A stretch of 64,000 bases of DNA from assembly GCA_021790335.1 (NCBI GenBank), contig JAJYEE010000005.1:1-64000 (forward strand), in the 5' to 3' direction. Both the position numbers and the translations under genes were made by a program. The DNA comes from Pseudomonadota bacterium. GTDB lineage: Bacteria > Pseudomonadota > Gammaproteobacteria > Acidiferrobacterales > UBA6901. Below the pieces are notes generated by a model. That model worked only from the letters and a program-made list of their open reading frames with translations, searched no databases and was not told the origin of the DNA. Positions 48,319 to 60,300 of this stretch are shown in pieces (positions within the stretch are counted from its first letter, which is position 1; the number at the start of each line of letters is the position of its first letter).

Positions 48319-48903
48319 ATGGGTAAGGGTGGAGCGGGCAGTCTGGCGGAAATCTATGTCAGCACGGACATCGAGGCGGATGGACCCATTCCGGGCCCGC
48401 ACTCGATGCTGAGTTTTGCATCCGTCGCCTATGGTGCCGACAAGACGATCGTGAGTACCTATACGGCCAACCTGCAGACTCTGCCCGGGTCCAGCCCACA
48501 TCCGGTTACCGAGGAGTGGTGGAAAGGCTTTCCTGAGGCCTGGGCTGCGTGCCGCGAAGACGTGCGTGCACCGGAGCAGGTCATGTCGGAATATGCCGCT
48601 TGGCTTGAACGGCTACCCGGTCGCGCAGTATTCGTCGGATGGCCGGCCAGCTGGGATTTCATGTGGATTTACTGGTATCTGGTGCGATTTACCGGCATGC
48701 GGCCGTTCCGCGAAAACGCCCTGGATATACGTTCCTATGCAATGGGGATGCGTAAGACCGAATTCCGCATGACTTCGCGCACCTATCTTCCCAAGCGCTG
48801 GTTCGACGAACTGCCGCATAGCCATGTGGCGCTGGATGACGCGCTCGAGCAGGGGGCCGTGTTCTGCAACATGCTTGCCGAAAACCGCAGGTCCGGAGCA
48901 TAG
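48319..48903 (+). CDS. DnaQ-like 3'-5' exonuclease-fold protein
   Basis: About 194 residues with a DEDDh-type layout: DIEADGP for Exo[15 protein letters not shown] for ExoII, and [11 protein letters not shown] (H-x4-D) for ExoIII. The fold and motif order suggest a 3'-5' exonuclease or exoribonuclease, substrate unknown. Start options are ATG 48319 (GGAG upstream) and ATG 48277; the extra 14 residues of the latter show no family likeness. The HD hydrolase gene follows after 65 bases. Confidence 0.7.
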   Translation: MGKGGAGSLAEIYVSTDIEADGPIPGPHSMLSFASVAYGADKTIVSTYTANLQTLPGSSPHPVTEEWWKGFPEAWAACREDVRAPEQVMSEYAAWLERLPGRAVFVGWPASWDFMWIYWYLVRFTGMRPFRENALDIRSYAMGMRKTEFRMTSRTYLPKRWFDELPHSHVALDDALEQGAVFCNMLAENRRSGA

Positions 48904-48968
48904 ATTCAGGGGCGGGATCCGGCGGATCCGGCGTGTGCTTCGTTTAACGTGGATTCTGGGCTGTTTCG

Positions 48969-49529
48969 ATGGCACAAGACGAGTTGACCTTGATACTTCA
49001 GGCGCTGCACTTTGCGGCCGACAGGCACCGCGATCAGCGGCGCAAGGATGAGCAGGCATCGCCCTACATCAACCATCCGATAGCCGTGGCGGAAGTGCTG
49101 TGTGTCGTAGGAGGGGTACGTGATGCGGTAGCCATTGTGGCCGGTATTCTGCACGATACGATCGAAGACACTGAGACTACCGCGGCGGATATAAGGGACC
49201 GCTTCGGGAAGGACATCAGCGAGGTGGTCGAGGAGGTGACGGATGACAAGACCCTGCCTCCGTTGCAGCGCAAGCAGCTGCAGATCGACCATGCGCACCT
49301 GAAATCAAAACGCGCCCGACTGGTCAAACTGGCGGACAAGATCTGCAACGTCCGCGACATCGTCGAACGTCCCCCGGAGGGCTGGCCGGTCGATCGCAAA
49401 CGCCAGTATATTGCATGGGCCAGGGCGGTGGTTGACCGCATGCGCGGAAGCAATCGGCCCATGGAGGAATACTTCGATGCCCTATGCGCTCGTGCCGATG
49501 CGCATCTCGCTCCGGACGCATCTGAATAG
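48969..49529 (+). CDS. MESH1-like HD-domain hydrolase (stand-alone ppGpp hydrolase-like)
   Basis: A 186-residue RelA/SpoT-type HD domain without synthetase or regulatory parts. Metal ligands are seen as His20, His36 in NHPIAVAEVL, His62-Asp63 in GILHDTIEDT, and a later Asp in VKLADKICNV. Single-domain homologues such as MESH1 remove the 3'-diphosphate from (p)ppGpp. This suggests fine tuning of alarmone level beside the normal RelA/SpoT, which is not in the window. The ATG at 48969 is used; it begins MAQDELTLIL. Confidence 0.85.
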   Translation: MAQDELTLILQALHFAADRHRDQRRKDEQASPYINHPIAVAEVLCVVGGVRDAVAIVAGILHDTIEDTETTAADIRDRFGKDISEVVEEVTDDKTLPPLQRKQLQIDHAHLKSKRARLVKLADKICNVRDIVERPPEGWPVDRKRQYIAWARAVVDRMRGSNRPMEEYFDALCARADAHLAPDASE

Positions 49530-49633
49530 GCGGCGGTGCACGCAGTGGCCAGCGGCGGAAGGCGGTGTGCCGGCCAGGATTTTTGATGTCGGCGATCGGG
49601 GTCGGGTGGCGGGACGAACCGGGTTGCGCATCC

Positions 49634-49948
49634 ATGGCCAATAGCGGCGCAGCACCGCATATCGAGATTGAGTACTGTATCCGGTGCGGATTCCTTTTGC
49701 GCGCCGCGTGGATTGCACAGGAGCTGCTCCGCGCCTTCGAAACGGAGATCGGCGAAGTTGCCCTGAAGCCGGGCAGCGGTGGGGACTTTATTGTTCGTCT
49801 CGATGGCGTCGTGCTTTTTTCGCGCCGCGAACAGGAACGTTTCCCTGAGGCAAAGGAGCTCAAGCTCCTGCTCGGAAACGCCATCGGGTCCGGCCTCAGT
49901 TTCGGGCACAACCGGACTGACGGCGATCCTGACCGGACGGCAGACTGA
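49634..49948 (+). CDS. SelW/Rdx family CxxC redox protein
   Basis: A 104-residue Rdx (SelT/SelW/SelH) family protein with the CxxC motif CIRC at about 15-18 in EYCIRCGF. The beta strand IEIEYC leads into it. RAAWIAQELLRAF and GSGGDFIVRLDGVVLFSR match the rest of the fold. It is a selenoprotein W-like thioredoxin-fold protein with Cys in place of Sec. ATG 49634 was chosen; in-frame upstream residues from 49565 do not match the family. No selenocysteine machinery is visible. Confidence 0.82.
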   Translation: MANSGAAPHIEIEYCIRCGFLLRAAWIAQELLRAFETEIGEVALKPGSGGDFIVRLDGVVLFSRREQERFPEAKELKLLLGNAIGSGLSFGHNRTDGDPDRTAD

Positions 49949-50153
49949 AGGCGCATGCGACTCGATTTTCGGTTGGTATTGCCGCCCCGGGATCCGCATG
50001 GCGCTCCGGTGCATGTCTGGTTCCAAGAGAGGCGGAATCGGGGTTGTACTTCGCGCCAGCGTGATTATCATCAGCGACGGACGGGGAACTCCAACCGCAT
50101 TTTCCGCCGTTTCTGGAGTCCCGAGTGTTGAAATTTTTCACTGGAGCAGATTG

Positions 50154-51329
50154 ATGAATTCGTTGATATCCCGCATTGCGCGCATCGGCTTGCTTGCTGC
50201 CGGCGTCGCGCTGTTTGTGCCCCAGGCACTTGCATCTTCCGGAACAGGGAATGAATCGTTCGGCCCCCTGGTCCCGCCATCGCCGCCGCTGCCCGCCGTC
50301 GGCAGCTATGTATTGATGGATTTCGGAAGCGGGCAGGTGCTCGCGGAAAAGGACGATCAGGTGCATGCCGCACCAGCGAGCCTCACCAAACTGATGGTTG
50401 CCTATCTAACCTATCAAGCGATTCAGCACCGGATGCTGTCGATGGATCAGACCGTGCCCGTCTCAACGGCCGCTTGGCACACCCCGGGGTCGCGGATGTT
50501 CATCCAGCCCGGACTGGCTGTCAACGTGAATCAGCTGCTGCACGGTCTGATCATAGATTCTGGAAATGACGCGGCGGTCGCATTGGCGCAGGCGGTTGCA
50601 GGCAGCAGAACCGCGTTTGTTGATCTGATGAACGAGACCGCCCGCCGACTGGGGATGAGCGATACGCACTATGTCAACGTCACCGGGCTTCCGGCGCCGA
50701 CGCTTTACACGAGCGCGCTGGATGTCGCCCGGCTCTCGCGGGACTTGATCCAGAATTATCCGCAGATCCTCACGGTTTCTTCGCGCAAATTCTACACATA
50801 CAACAAGATCAAGCAGCCTACCTGGAATCCGGTGTTGTTTCGCGACCCGACCGCAGATGGCCTGAAGACGGGACTCACGGATGCATCGGGCTATTGCATT
50901 GACGCCACGGCCGTGCGCCACGGCCGCCGTCTGATCGCAGTGGTGATGCACGGACCGAGTTGGAAGAAGAGCACTTCCGGCGTGGAGTCGCTGCTCGATT
51001 ACGGCATGCGCTTTTTCAAAAACCGCACCTTCTACGGTGACAGCACGCCGGTCGTGACACTGACCCGGGTAGACCTCAATCCCCTGCATCTGCCTGCCGG
51101 AACGGGCCATGCAGTGACCGTTACCGTCCCCAGGGGAAGCGGCCTGAAGATTCACTGGTATCTGGATTCCGGCCTGCCCCGTACTGTCAGCATGGGTCAG
51201 GCCATCGGACACCTTACATTCACTGCCGCAGGACAGGTGCTCAAGACGGTTCCGCTGATCGCCCTGAAGCCGGCGCGGGAGGCCGGCACCATCGACGAGT
51301 TGTGGAACCGGCTGCGGCTCGCCGTGTAG
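50154..51329 (+). CDS. dacA: D-alanyl-D-alanine carboxypeptidase (DacA/PBP5-like)
   Basis: A 391-residue PBP5-family carboxypeptidase trimming peptidoglycan pentapeptides. The signal peptide ends ALASSG at about 28. The catalytic motifs are SLTK (Ser76, Lys79), SGN (136-138) and KTG (238-240). A C-terminal domain II (about 300-380) and the amphipathic end (TIDELWNRLRLAV) anchor it to the membrane, as in E. coli DacA. ATG 50154 follows GGAG. The frame is open further upstream, but that sequence is not family-like. It is the second S11 enzyme in the window after PbpG. Confidence 0.94.
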   Translation: MNSLISRIARIGLLAAGVALFVPQALASSGTGNESFGPLVPPSPPLPAVGSYVLMDFGSGQVLAEKDDQVHAAPASLTKLMVAYLTYQAIQHRMLSMDQTVPVSTAAWHTPGSRMFIQPGLAVNVNQLLHGLIIDSGNDAAVALAQAVAGSRTAFVDLMNETARRLGMSDTHYVNVTGLPAPTLYTSALDVARLSRDLIQNYPQILTVSSRKFYTYNKIKQPTWNPVLFRDPTADGLKTGLTDASGYCIDATAVRHGRRLIAVVMHGPSWKKSTSGVESLLDYGMRFFKNRTFYGDSTPVVTLTRVDLNPLHLPAGTGHAVTVTVPRGSGLKIHWYLDSGLPRTVSMGQAIGHLTFTAAGQVLKTVPLIALKPAREAGTIDELWNRLRLAV

Positions 51330-51514
51330 TGGGCGGTGACCTGCGGGAAGCGGCCCACGAGGCATTATCCCGATGGATTGCCAGGCAAAGTGCGGAACCT
51401 GGTTCCGGGTGCATGCCAATGCCTGGTATCGCCACGATGGCCTGAGCTGCCGATTTGAGTTTTCATTCCCCGTAGAGCAAACTCGCTGATCAGCCACCAG
51501 CCCGGATCGTGCGC

Positions 51515-52168
51515 ATGCCGGCATACCGAAAAATCGAGCTTCCCGCCCTGACCGAAGCGCTCCCCGGTCGCAGCGAGCGCATGCCGATTCCGCCGCGCCA
51601 TTTTGTCAGCGGCCGGCCTATCGCACCACCGTTTCCGGAAGGCCTGGAACTGGCGCTATTCGGGCTCGGCTGTTTCTGGGGCGCGGAACGCAAATACTGG
51701 CAGCTCGCCGGTGTCTACGCCACCGCCGTGGGATATTCGGCCGGATACACGCCGAATCCGACCTATCGCGAGGTATGCAGCGGCATGACGGGTCACAACG
51801 AAGTCGTGCGCGTCGTATTCGACCCTGCGGTCACCCGCTACGACGAGCTGCTGAGGCTCTTCTGGGAGTCCCACGACCCCACCCAGGGCATGCGCCAGGG
51901 CAATGACATCGGCACCCAGTACCGCTCCGGAATATATACGTATGGCAGTGCGCAGAAGATGGCTGCCCAGGCATCGCGCGACCTCTACCAGGAGGCGCTC
52001 GGTGCAGCCGGGTTCGGTCGGATCACCACCGAGATTCTCGATGCTGCCGAATTCTATTATGCCGAGGAATATCACCAGCAGTATCTCGCCAAGAACCCGG
52101 GTGGATACTGCGGTCTGGGTGGCACTGCAGTACCTTGTCCAGATTTGCACCAGCGTCAGGGATCGTGA
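51515..52168 (+). CDS. msrA: Peptide methionine sulfoxide reductase MsrA
   Basis: Reduces S-methionine sulfoxide in proteins. The 217-residue protein carries the catalytic Cys53 in GCFWGAE and the family pattern ([38 protein letters not shown]). A C-terminal cysteine ([10 protein letters not shown]) fits the resolving step. An N-terminal extension of about 45 residues precedes the core. ATG 51515 is used; GTG 51509 is an equal alternative. No msrB is fused or adjacent. It is separated from DacA by about 185 bases. Confidence 0.93.
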   Translation: MPAYRKIELPALTEALPGRSERMPIPPRHFVSGRPIAPPFPEGLELALFGLGCFWGAERKYWQLAGVYATAVGYSAGYTPNPTYREVCSGMTGHNEVVRVVFDPAVTRYDELLRLFWESHDPTQGMRQGNDIGTQYRSGIYTYGSAQKMAAQASRDLYQEALGAAGFGRITTEILDAAEFYYAEEYHQQYLAKNPGGYCGLGGTAVPCPDLHQRQGS

Positions 52169-52309
52169 TTCCGGGACAGGCGCCGGGATCCATCCGTCTG
52201 CGTTGCGCTGTTTCCGCGAAGTCACCGCGTGCCGGCTTCCGGAACCCATCGCATGCCAGTGCCAAGGTCCGACCGGCTCGACCGGGGCGATAGAGTTCCC
52301 GCGAGCCTG

Positions 52310-53482
52310 ATGGATAATCGACGAGCGATGGTGTTCCTCGCCCTGGCGCGTACCTGCCGCAGCATCGCGGCCGGGATGTTAAATCTGGCTTTCCCATACT
52401 ACATCCTCACCAGATTCCAGCATGGCGCGCTGGTGATCAGTTTCATATTTGTTGCCGCCACCCTGGCGGGTGCAGCGCTCAGCTTGCTGGTAGGGATCGG
52501 CGCGGACGTCTGGGGCAAACGCGGCACACTCATCGCGGCCAACCTTCTGTTGCCGCTCAGCGCGATCATGGTTTACCTGTCGCATAGCCTCTGGCTGATT
52601 GTGCCGGCAGCCATGCTCGGCGGCTATTCCTCCACCGGATCGCTCGGAGGCGGCGGGGTCGGCGGCGTGGCCCAGCCGGTCCAGAGCGTGGTTCTGGCGA
52701 GCCTTACGTTGTATCAGGAGAGGACGAAGTATTTTTCGCTCTTTACCTTTCTTGCCGGGATCGCTGGGGCGCTGGGAGCGTTGCTCGCGAGGGCGCTGGA
52801 GGTGCGCGATATCTTCCTGGCCGCTGCGATTATCTCGGCTGCGGGAATCCCGCTGTTGTGGTGCATCAAAGTCGACACAAGTCACGGAAAACTGGTTCGC
52901 CTCAAGACCAGGGCAACCATAGGCAAGTTCAGCTTGACCGGAATGCTTAATGGATTTGCACAGGGTCTGGTCGTGCCGTTCCTTATTCCGTTTTTCATCC
53001 TCGTCTATCACCTGCCCAAGTCGAAGATGTCGGTATTTGCTTTCTCCGCGGGATTGCTTGCCTCACTGTCGCTTCTTGGCGCGCCGCTGCTCGAGAAAAG
53101 GCTTGGATTTCTCAAAAGCATTCTGATCACCAGAGGAACCGGGCTGCTGCTGTTTCTGGTTTTCCCGATTATCCGATTCCTTCCGTTGTCCGCCGCAATC
53201 TATATTGTGGCGCCGGCGCTCAGGGTTGCCGGGCTGCCGATACAGCAGTCGGAACTGACAAAGCGGGTCGATGAAGACGAGATGGGGTGCGCGCTCGGTA
53301 TCAACCGTGTGGCGAGGCTGATCGCAACATCGGCCGGGATCGGCGTCAGCGGACATCTGCTCGATGCTGCGCACTTCGAGGTCCCGTTCTTTCTTTATGG
53401 ACTGGTCATGGCGGGAAATCTGCTGCTGTATGTGAAATTTTTCGGCGCCGGCCGGTGGCCGGCGAACGGGAACGGAGAATGA
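52310..53482 (+). CDS. MFS-type transporter
   Basis: A 390-residue major-facilitator-like protein with about twelve hydrophobic helices, from residue 7 to the C terminus. It has a central charged loop near residues 185-205 and the motif GADVWGKRG in the expected loop between helices 2 and 3. Substrate unknown. The start is uncertain: ATG 52310 gives a good first helix, ATG 52328 is also possible, and GTG 52229 adds a basic tail. It is followed by a convergent small membrane protein. MFS drug or metabolite exporters are a likely class. Confidence 0.8.
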   Translation: MDNRRAMVFLALARTCRSIAAGMLNLAFPYYILTRFQHGALVISFIFVAATLAGAALSLLVGIGADVWGKRGTLIAANLLLPLSAIMVYLSHSLWLIVPAAMLGGYSSTGSLGGGGVGGVAQPVQSVVLASLTLYQERTKYFSLFTFLAGIAGALGALLARALEVRDIFLAAAIISAAGIPLLWCIKVDTSHGKLVRLKTRATIGKFSLTGMLNGFAQGLVVPFLIPFFILVYHLPKSKMSVFAFSAGLLASLSLLGAPLLEKRLGFLKSILITRGTGLLLFLVFPIIRFLPLSAAIYIVAPALRVAGLPIQQSELTKRVDEDEMGCALGINRVARLIATSAGIGVSGHLLDAAHFEVPFFLYGLVMAGNLLLYVKFFGAGRWPANGNGE

Positions 53483-53560
53483 AGGGCAGCGCACGGGATC
53501 GCGATGCGGCAGACACCACGCGGCGAGCAGCCGGGCAGGTCCGGACACTCTGGTGCAGTG

Positions 53561-53953
53561 TCAGGTGAGGATTCCGTTCCTGGGAAGGCCGACACCACCG
53601 CCGGCTACTATCCAGCCGAATACCAGCAGGGCGGCGAGATTCAGCAGCGCCAGCACTACCGCGGCCAAAAGCGCGGCGCCGAATCCGTCCACTTCGAAAT
53701 CGCGTACGAACCAGGACACGAGCTTGATCATCAGAGCGTTGATCACCAGTGCGAACGCGCCGAATGTAAGGAAAGTCAGCGGCAATGTGAGCCAGAACAG
53801 GACCGGGCGGATGAACGCGTTGATCAGTCCCAGCACCAGGGCGGCAAGCCACAGCCCACGGCCCGAGCGGGCGCGTACTCCGGGAACGATGTGCGTCACC
53901 AGCCACAGACCGAAGGCAGTTGCCACCCACAACATCAAAAAGACAATCAACAT
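53561..53953 (-). CDS. Phage-holin-family (Pfam Phage_holin_4_2-like) membrane protein
   Basis: A 130-residue protein with four hydrophobic helices. GLINAFIRPVLFWLTLPLTFLTFGAFALVINA is characteristic of the family. Despite the name it is a chromosomal protein in many bacteria and not evidence of a prophage. ATG 53953 follows AAGGA. It converges on the MFS gene and is divergent from the anion transporter. A 10-bp inverted repeat lies in its upstream region. Confidence 0.85.
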   Translation of the reverse strand: MLIVFLMLWVATAFGLWLVTHIVPGVRARSGRGLWLAALVLGLINAFIRPVLFWLTLPLTFLTFGAFALVINALMIKLVSWFVRDFEVDGFGAALLAAVVLALLNLAALLVFGWIVAGGGVGLPRNGILT

Positions 53954-54259
53954 GGATTTATCCTTATTGCGCCCGGGAAGGTGTCTTGCCTGGCCATTGT
54001 ACCTGCTGAAGCGTAGGCCCGCACGCGCTCCGACGCTTCAGCGCGCGGAGACGACGGCAACGGCTCGATGCCGCGGGCCGGGGAGGGCCTTTGTCTGCGG
54101 CGATCGTCTTTTGTCAATCCCAGGACGCTGCACTCATCCGGAGGCTCGGTGTCCGGCGTATCGGATTTGCACAAGGATGTCGCGCGGACAAAGTCCGCAG
54201 TTCGCTCCCGATGATCGTGCTGTGCGCCCCATATACTCGCGGAGCCAGATCGGACGCCT
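53954..54259. other. Divergent region between the holin-like and anion transporter genes
   Basis: No gene is evident. The main structure is the perfect inverted repeat listed separately (54005-54042). The right part is the upstream region of the anion transporter, which starts with GTG. No promoter is clearly readable. Confidence 0.5.
54005..54042. repeat. 10-bp inverted repeat, 18-base loop
   Basis: GCTGAAGCGT (54005-54014) is the exact complement of ACGCTTCAGC (54033-54042). It lies about 50 bases upstream of the holin-like start and about 220 bases before the anion transporter. It may be a stem-loop in one leader or an operator with spaced half-sites. Confidence 0.5.
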
Positions 54260-55492
54260 GTGAACCTTCCGCTCATAACGCTGTTCTGCGTGTTCGCGCT
54301 CATTGCGTTGCGCCGGCTCGGCCGTTTGCGCGTCGCGATCTGGCAGGCCATGGTCGTTGGCGCTGCCGTGGTGATGCTGACCCGGCAGATCGGCATCGAA
54401 GCATCGATCCGGGCCATCGATCCGGATGTGATGCTGTTTTTGTTCGGAATGTTCGTGGTGGGTCAGGCGCTTGTGGCCAGCGGCTATCTGTATTTCCTGG
54501 CGTACCGGCTTTTTAGCCGCGCGGCCTCGCCGGGCGCGCTGGTATTCATGGTGCTGTTTGCTGCCGGCATGGCATCAACGGTGCTCATGAATGACACGGT
54601 GGCAATCATTGGAACGCCGCTCATGCTGCGCTTGGCCCGCGAGCACCGCATGGATCCGAAATTGCTGCTCCTGGCACTGGCGTTCTCTGTGACGATCGGC
54701 AGCGTCATGAGCCCCATCGGAAATCCCCAAAATCTGCTGATCGCGGTGCAGACCGGGATGCATGCGCCGTTCAGCGTCTTCTTCAGGGCCCTGGCCGTTC
54801 CGAGCCTCGTCAACCTCATGCTTGCCTACGGCGTGCTGCGCCTGTTTTTCCGCGGGTCTTTTCACACACGTGTTCTGGTGCACGCGCCAGTGGCTGTCAC
54901 CGACCCGGCATTGGCGCGCCTGGCGCGCATCGCACTGCTGACGGTGATTGTCCTGGGGGCAACAAACGCGCTGCTGGAGCAGACCGGCGCAGCCCGCGTG
55001 CTTCCGCTCAGCTGGATTGCCGTCGCGGCCGCTCTGCCGCTGCTCGTCCTGAGTCCGCGTCGCGGCGAGCTGCTGCGCGACGTCGATTGGAAAACCCTGG
55101 CATTCTTCGCCGCCCTGTTCGTGCTCACCAAGAGCGTGTGGCAGACGGGGTATATCCAGTCACTGCTTGCACGCGAGCGGCTCGATCTGACCGACGTGCA
55201 TACGATAATGGGGCTCAGCGTGCTGCTCAGCCAGCTGATTTCGAATGTACCGCTCGTGGCCTTGTACCTGCCATTGCTCGTGCATGCCGCCACGGTCCAT
55301 GCCTCTCTGGCGCTCGCTGCCGGCAGCACCATTGCCGGCAATCTGCTGATCCTCGGGGCCGCGAGCAATGTCATCATCGTCCAGAATGCGGAGCGCCGCG
55401 GTGTTGCCCTGACGTTTCTGGAATTTGCGCGCGTCGGCGTGCCTCTGACGATCCTCAATCTCGCCGTATATGGCCTGTTCCTGGCCCGTTAG
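54260..55492 (+). CDS. SLC13/ArsB-NhaD superfamily anion transporter
   Basis: A 410-residue inner-membrane protein with ten or more hydrophobic helices. It is built on the ion-transporter superfamily plan (ArsB, NhaD, SLC13). The re-entrant hairpin motifs MNDTVAIIGTPLM and SNVPLVALYLPLL, one in each half, are typical. Substrate is unknown; arsenite, sodium, citrate and sulfate carriers all share this fold. GTG 54260 is used. No arsenic genes flank it. Confidence 0.82.
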   Translation: MNLPLITLFCVFALIALRRLGRLRVAIWQAMVVGAAVVMLTRQIGIEASIRAIDPDVMLFLFGMFVVGQALVASGYLYFLAYRLFSRAASPGALVFMVLFAAGMASTVLMNDTVAIIGTPLMLRLAREHRMDPKLLLLALAFSVTIGSVMSPIGNPQNLLIAVQTGMHAPFSVFFRALAVPSLVNLMLAYGVLRLFFRGSFHTRVLVHAPVAVTDPALARLARIALLTVIVLGATNALLEQTGAARVLPLSWIAVAAALPLLVLSPRRGELLRDVDWKTLAFFAALFVLTKSVWQTGYIQSLLARERLDLTDVHTIMGLSVLLSQLISNVPLVALYLPLLVHAATVHASLALAAGSTIAGNLLILGAASNVIIVQNAERRGVALTFLEFARVGVPLTILNLAVYGLFLAR

Positions 55493-55554
55493 GAAGGCGG
55501 GAGTGCTCGCGCGCGGATCCGCCGCCGGGAAGGGGGCCGCCGGTCGCAAACCGA

Positions 55555-58002
<2,448 letters not shown>

Positions 58003-58022
58003 AGTTTATGCACCTGATCGTG

Positions 58023-58427
58023 CTACACCTTGCGCAGACTCAGTATCAGAACGCCGTTGACCAGATCCCTATGGTCGAATTCATAATGCCCGGGAGGCAG
58101 TTCGATACGCCGTTCATAGCGTCCATAGGGAATCTCAAGGCGGTGTATCGTCGCTGCCCGCAGTTCCGGCGGCAGTGTCCGTTCTCCCGAGACCCGCAAC
58201 ACGCCAGCCTCGATTCCGACCTGAACCTGTGCTGCGACCATCCCCGGCAAGGCGATCATCATCCACAGATGACGGGACGTTTCGAAGATGTCCGCCGGCG
58301 GTTCCCAGATCGGGCGCTGTCCGGTGCTCTGAGCGAGGCGGAAGAACTGCCGCTGCATGCGTTCGGCCCGTTCCAGAAGTTCGAGGGCCTCGTCCCACAT
58401 CCAGGATTTCGGATCATGTATTGACAT
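58023..58427 (-). CDS. Small heat-shock protein (Hsp20/alpha-crystallin)
   Basis: A 134-residue small chaperone that holds unfolding proteins. The alpha-crystallin domain runs from about residue 40 to 134, with YGRYERRIELP and GVLILSLRKV near the end. A short tail lacks the usual IxI motif, and the N-terminal arm is brief. The ATG at 58427 is used because a good GAGGAA lies upstream. The stop lies about 20 bases before lon, suggesting a coexpressed quality-control pair. No sigma-32 promoter was recognised with confidence. Confidence 0.9.
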   Translation of the reverse strand: MSIHDPKSWMWDEALELLERAERMQRQFFRLAQSTGQRPIWEPPADIFETSRHLWMMIALPGMVAAQVQVGIEAGVLRVSGERTLPPELRAATIHRLEIPYGRYERRIELPPGHYEFDHRDLVNGVLILSLRKV

Positions 58428-58862
58428 GCGGTTCCTCTGGCCTATATGCAAGAGAACTTCGAAGACAACACCGCGCCCCTTGACGCGCGCCTCATCCCCT
58501 GGCGCCACCCATGCGGCGCGACCTGCGGTGCCGGGGCTGGGAGCACGTGTGAATGCTAGCCGCCCGAAAGCCGTTGCGGCCGTCACCTTCGGTATCCGGC
58601 TCCATGGTCGCGCTCTTACAGCTATGCATGCGGACGCATCGCCCGGTTTGCAAGATCTCCGGGCCGGATTCGATCCTCATATTATGTTATGTTCCGCCAC
58701 CAAGCACCGCAGCGCAATGGCGGCTGCGCAATCGCTATACAGCGGCCGCCGGCCCGGCGGCAAATCCCTGTTTGCGCCAGTCCGGCCGAAGTCCACACAC
58801 AGTCCTGGCGCGTTTCCCCGGATTTCCCGCAAGCGCCGCGCAATGGTGTGCTGCCCACGATC
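58428..58862. other. Gene-free gap between hsp20 and a broken phosphatase gene
   Basis: No gene is supported. A weak sigma-70-like element for hsp20 lies at 58441-58468 on the minus strand (TTGTCT, 16 bases, TATAGG). A GC-rich 8-bp inverted repeat with a one-base loop is at 58745-58761. The region may be decaying, like its right-hand neighbours. Confidence 0.4.
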
Positions 58863-59392
58863 CTACAGATCGAATGCGATGACCTCGGCGTTGGCAAAGC
58901 GCAGCGCCAGCATTTGCTGATCTGAGAGGCAAAGTGAATGAGCGACCGCTACCCGCATCGTTTCCTCGTGGGCAACCACCAACACGGTACGCTCCGGCTG
59001 CAACCGCAGCCAGTCGAGAAAGCCGAGCACACGCTGCTTGTGTTCGAAGAGCGTTTCGCCTCCACCTATGCGGGTATGCATGGGATCAGCGGCGATGGCG
59101 CAGTACAGCTGTTTCACCGTCTCGCCGTCGAGCCCGGTACGGAAGTCGTTGACTGCAGGATGCACGGTGATGGGTACATGATGATCACCATTGACGATCT
59201 CGGCTGTCTGCCGCGTGCGTGGCAGTTCGGATACGACGATACGCTCCAGTGCCACATCCTTCAGATCGCACGCTGCGGCTGCACCTGCTCTATCCCCAGG
59301 TCGGTCAGGTGAACCGGTCGTGCCGGGTCGTCGTTGCACAGACCGAGAACATTGTAATTTGTCTGTCCATGACGCATGAAGTACGTCTTCAT
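58863..59392 (-). pseudogene. Histidine-phosphatase-family gene with a frameshift
   Basis: The N-terminal part, beginning at ATG 59392 (FMRHGQTNYN, the RHG catalytic motif, then LTDLGIEQVQ), runs into a stop soon after about 59280. The remainder (VALERIVVSELPRTRQTAE, then VVAHEETMR with the second catalytic His, to 58863) continues in another frame. Inserting one base near 59278-59284 restores a full-length phosphoglycerate-mutase-like histidine phosphatase. It could be a true pseudogene or a sequencing error. It is followed by another frameshifted gene on the opposite strand. Confidence 0.75.
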
Positions 59393-59577
59393 GGCCGCAC
59401 CCTCCGCAAACCATGCTGCCGCAGATGGCGTCCGGCATATCCCGATCCGTGTCCGCCGCTTGCGGCGGTGACCGCATTTTCGTAGTCTGGCATGGTTCAT
59501 CCGGTGGACATGCAATGGCGGGGCGCGATTGTATGCCGTTTGGATCGTTGGGTCGAAGCTTCGGGGAAGCTCTTTAG

Positions 59578-60118
59578 ATGATCGGGACGGGGTCGACGAG
59601 GGTGCATGCGGGCTGGCTGGGCAGATGGTATGCCGAGCCGCTTGTCCCGGAACGGGCGCGCAGCCTGCTGGAGCAGGCGCAGCGCATCATGCACCGCGGG
59701 CAACGCTCCGGGCACCATTGCATCACCGGGCGGCTGCAAATCCTGATTGCGCGCTATTGGCTGGATGGGGCAGCGCAAAGCTACGATTATGATATGGCTG
59801 TGCGCGCCGGTTTCCGCAACCGGCGCGCCAGGGCGCTCGCCGAACTTATATTATGGTCAGCTCCTTCTCAGCCGCAAACTCACCGGAGCATTCGAACACC
59901 TGAGTGCCGGGTTCTCGCTCGCCGGCCCGATGATGGCGGCGGAAGATTATCTGAACGTGCGCCGCCGCCATGCCCTGTTGCGCCGGCTTGAGCTGGCTTC
60001 GACCCCAGCATCACCGCACAGCCTCGATGCGCTGCTTGTCGAAGCCGCGGTCATCGTCAAGCTGGAAGGCAGATCGATGCCCCGGTTCACGCATGATCCA
60101 TGTGATACCTCGGGCTAG
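59578..60118 (+). pseudogene. Frameshifted hypothetical gene
   Basis: The frame from ATG 59578 (with WLGRWYAEPLVPERARSLLEQA) passes into unlike sequence after about 59850. Another frame (YYGQLLLSRKLTGAFEHL onward, to 60118) continues a helical, family-like protein. Removing one T in CTTATATTATGG near 59850-59853 joins them into about 180 residues. I do not recognise the family. The start is preceded by an AGCTTC-GGG-GAAGCT hairpin (59557-59571). It could be a pseudogene or an assembly indel; it adjoins the frameshifted phosphatase. Confidence 0.6.
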
Positions 60119-60300
60119 GAGTCGCGGCGTCTGCCGCCGGGCGACAACAGCACCGGGCTGATTACGGTCCGCGCGGCTGCGCGGGACGGGGGCATGGCGG
60201 TACCGGCTCCGCGGGGCCGGCGGGTCACTGGCGCCGTGTGCAGCGTTGCGGTGCATGGATGTGCAGGCAGCCCTATCCGCTTCGACAGCCTGCAACGACA

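Noticed and set aside
53561..53953. Prophage signal from the holin-like protein
   Set aside because: This family is widespread on bacterial chromosomes, and no other phage gene is nearby.
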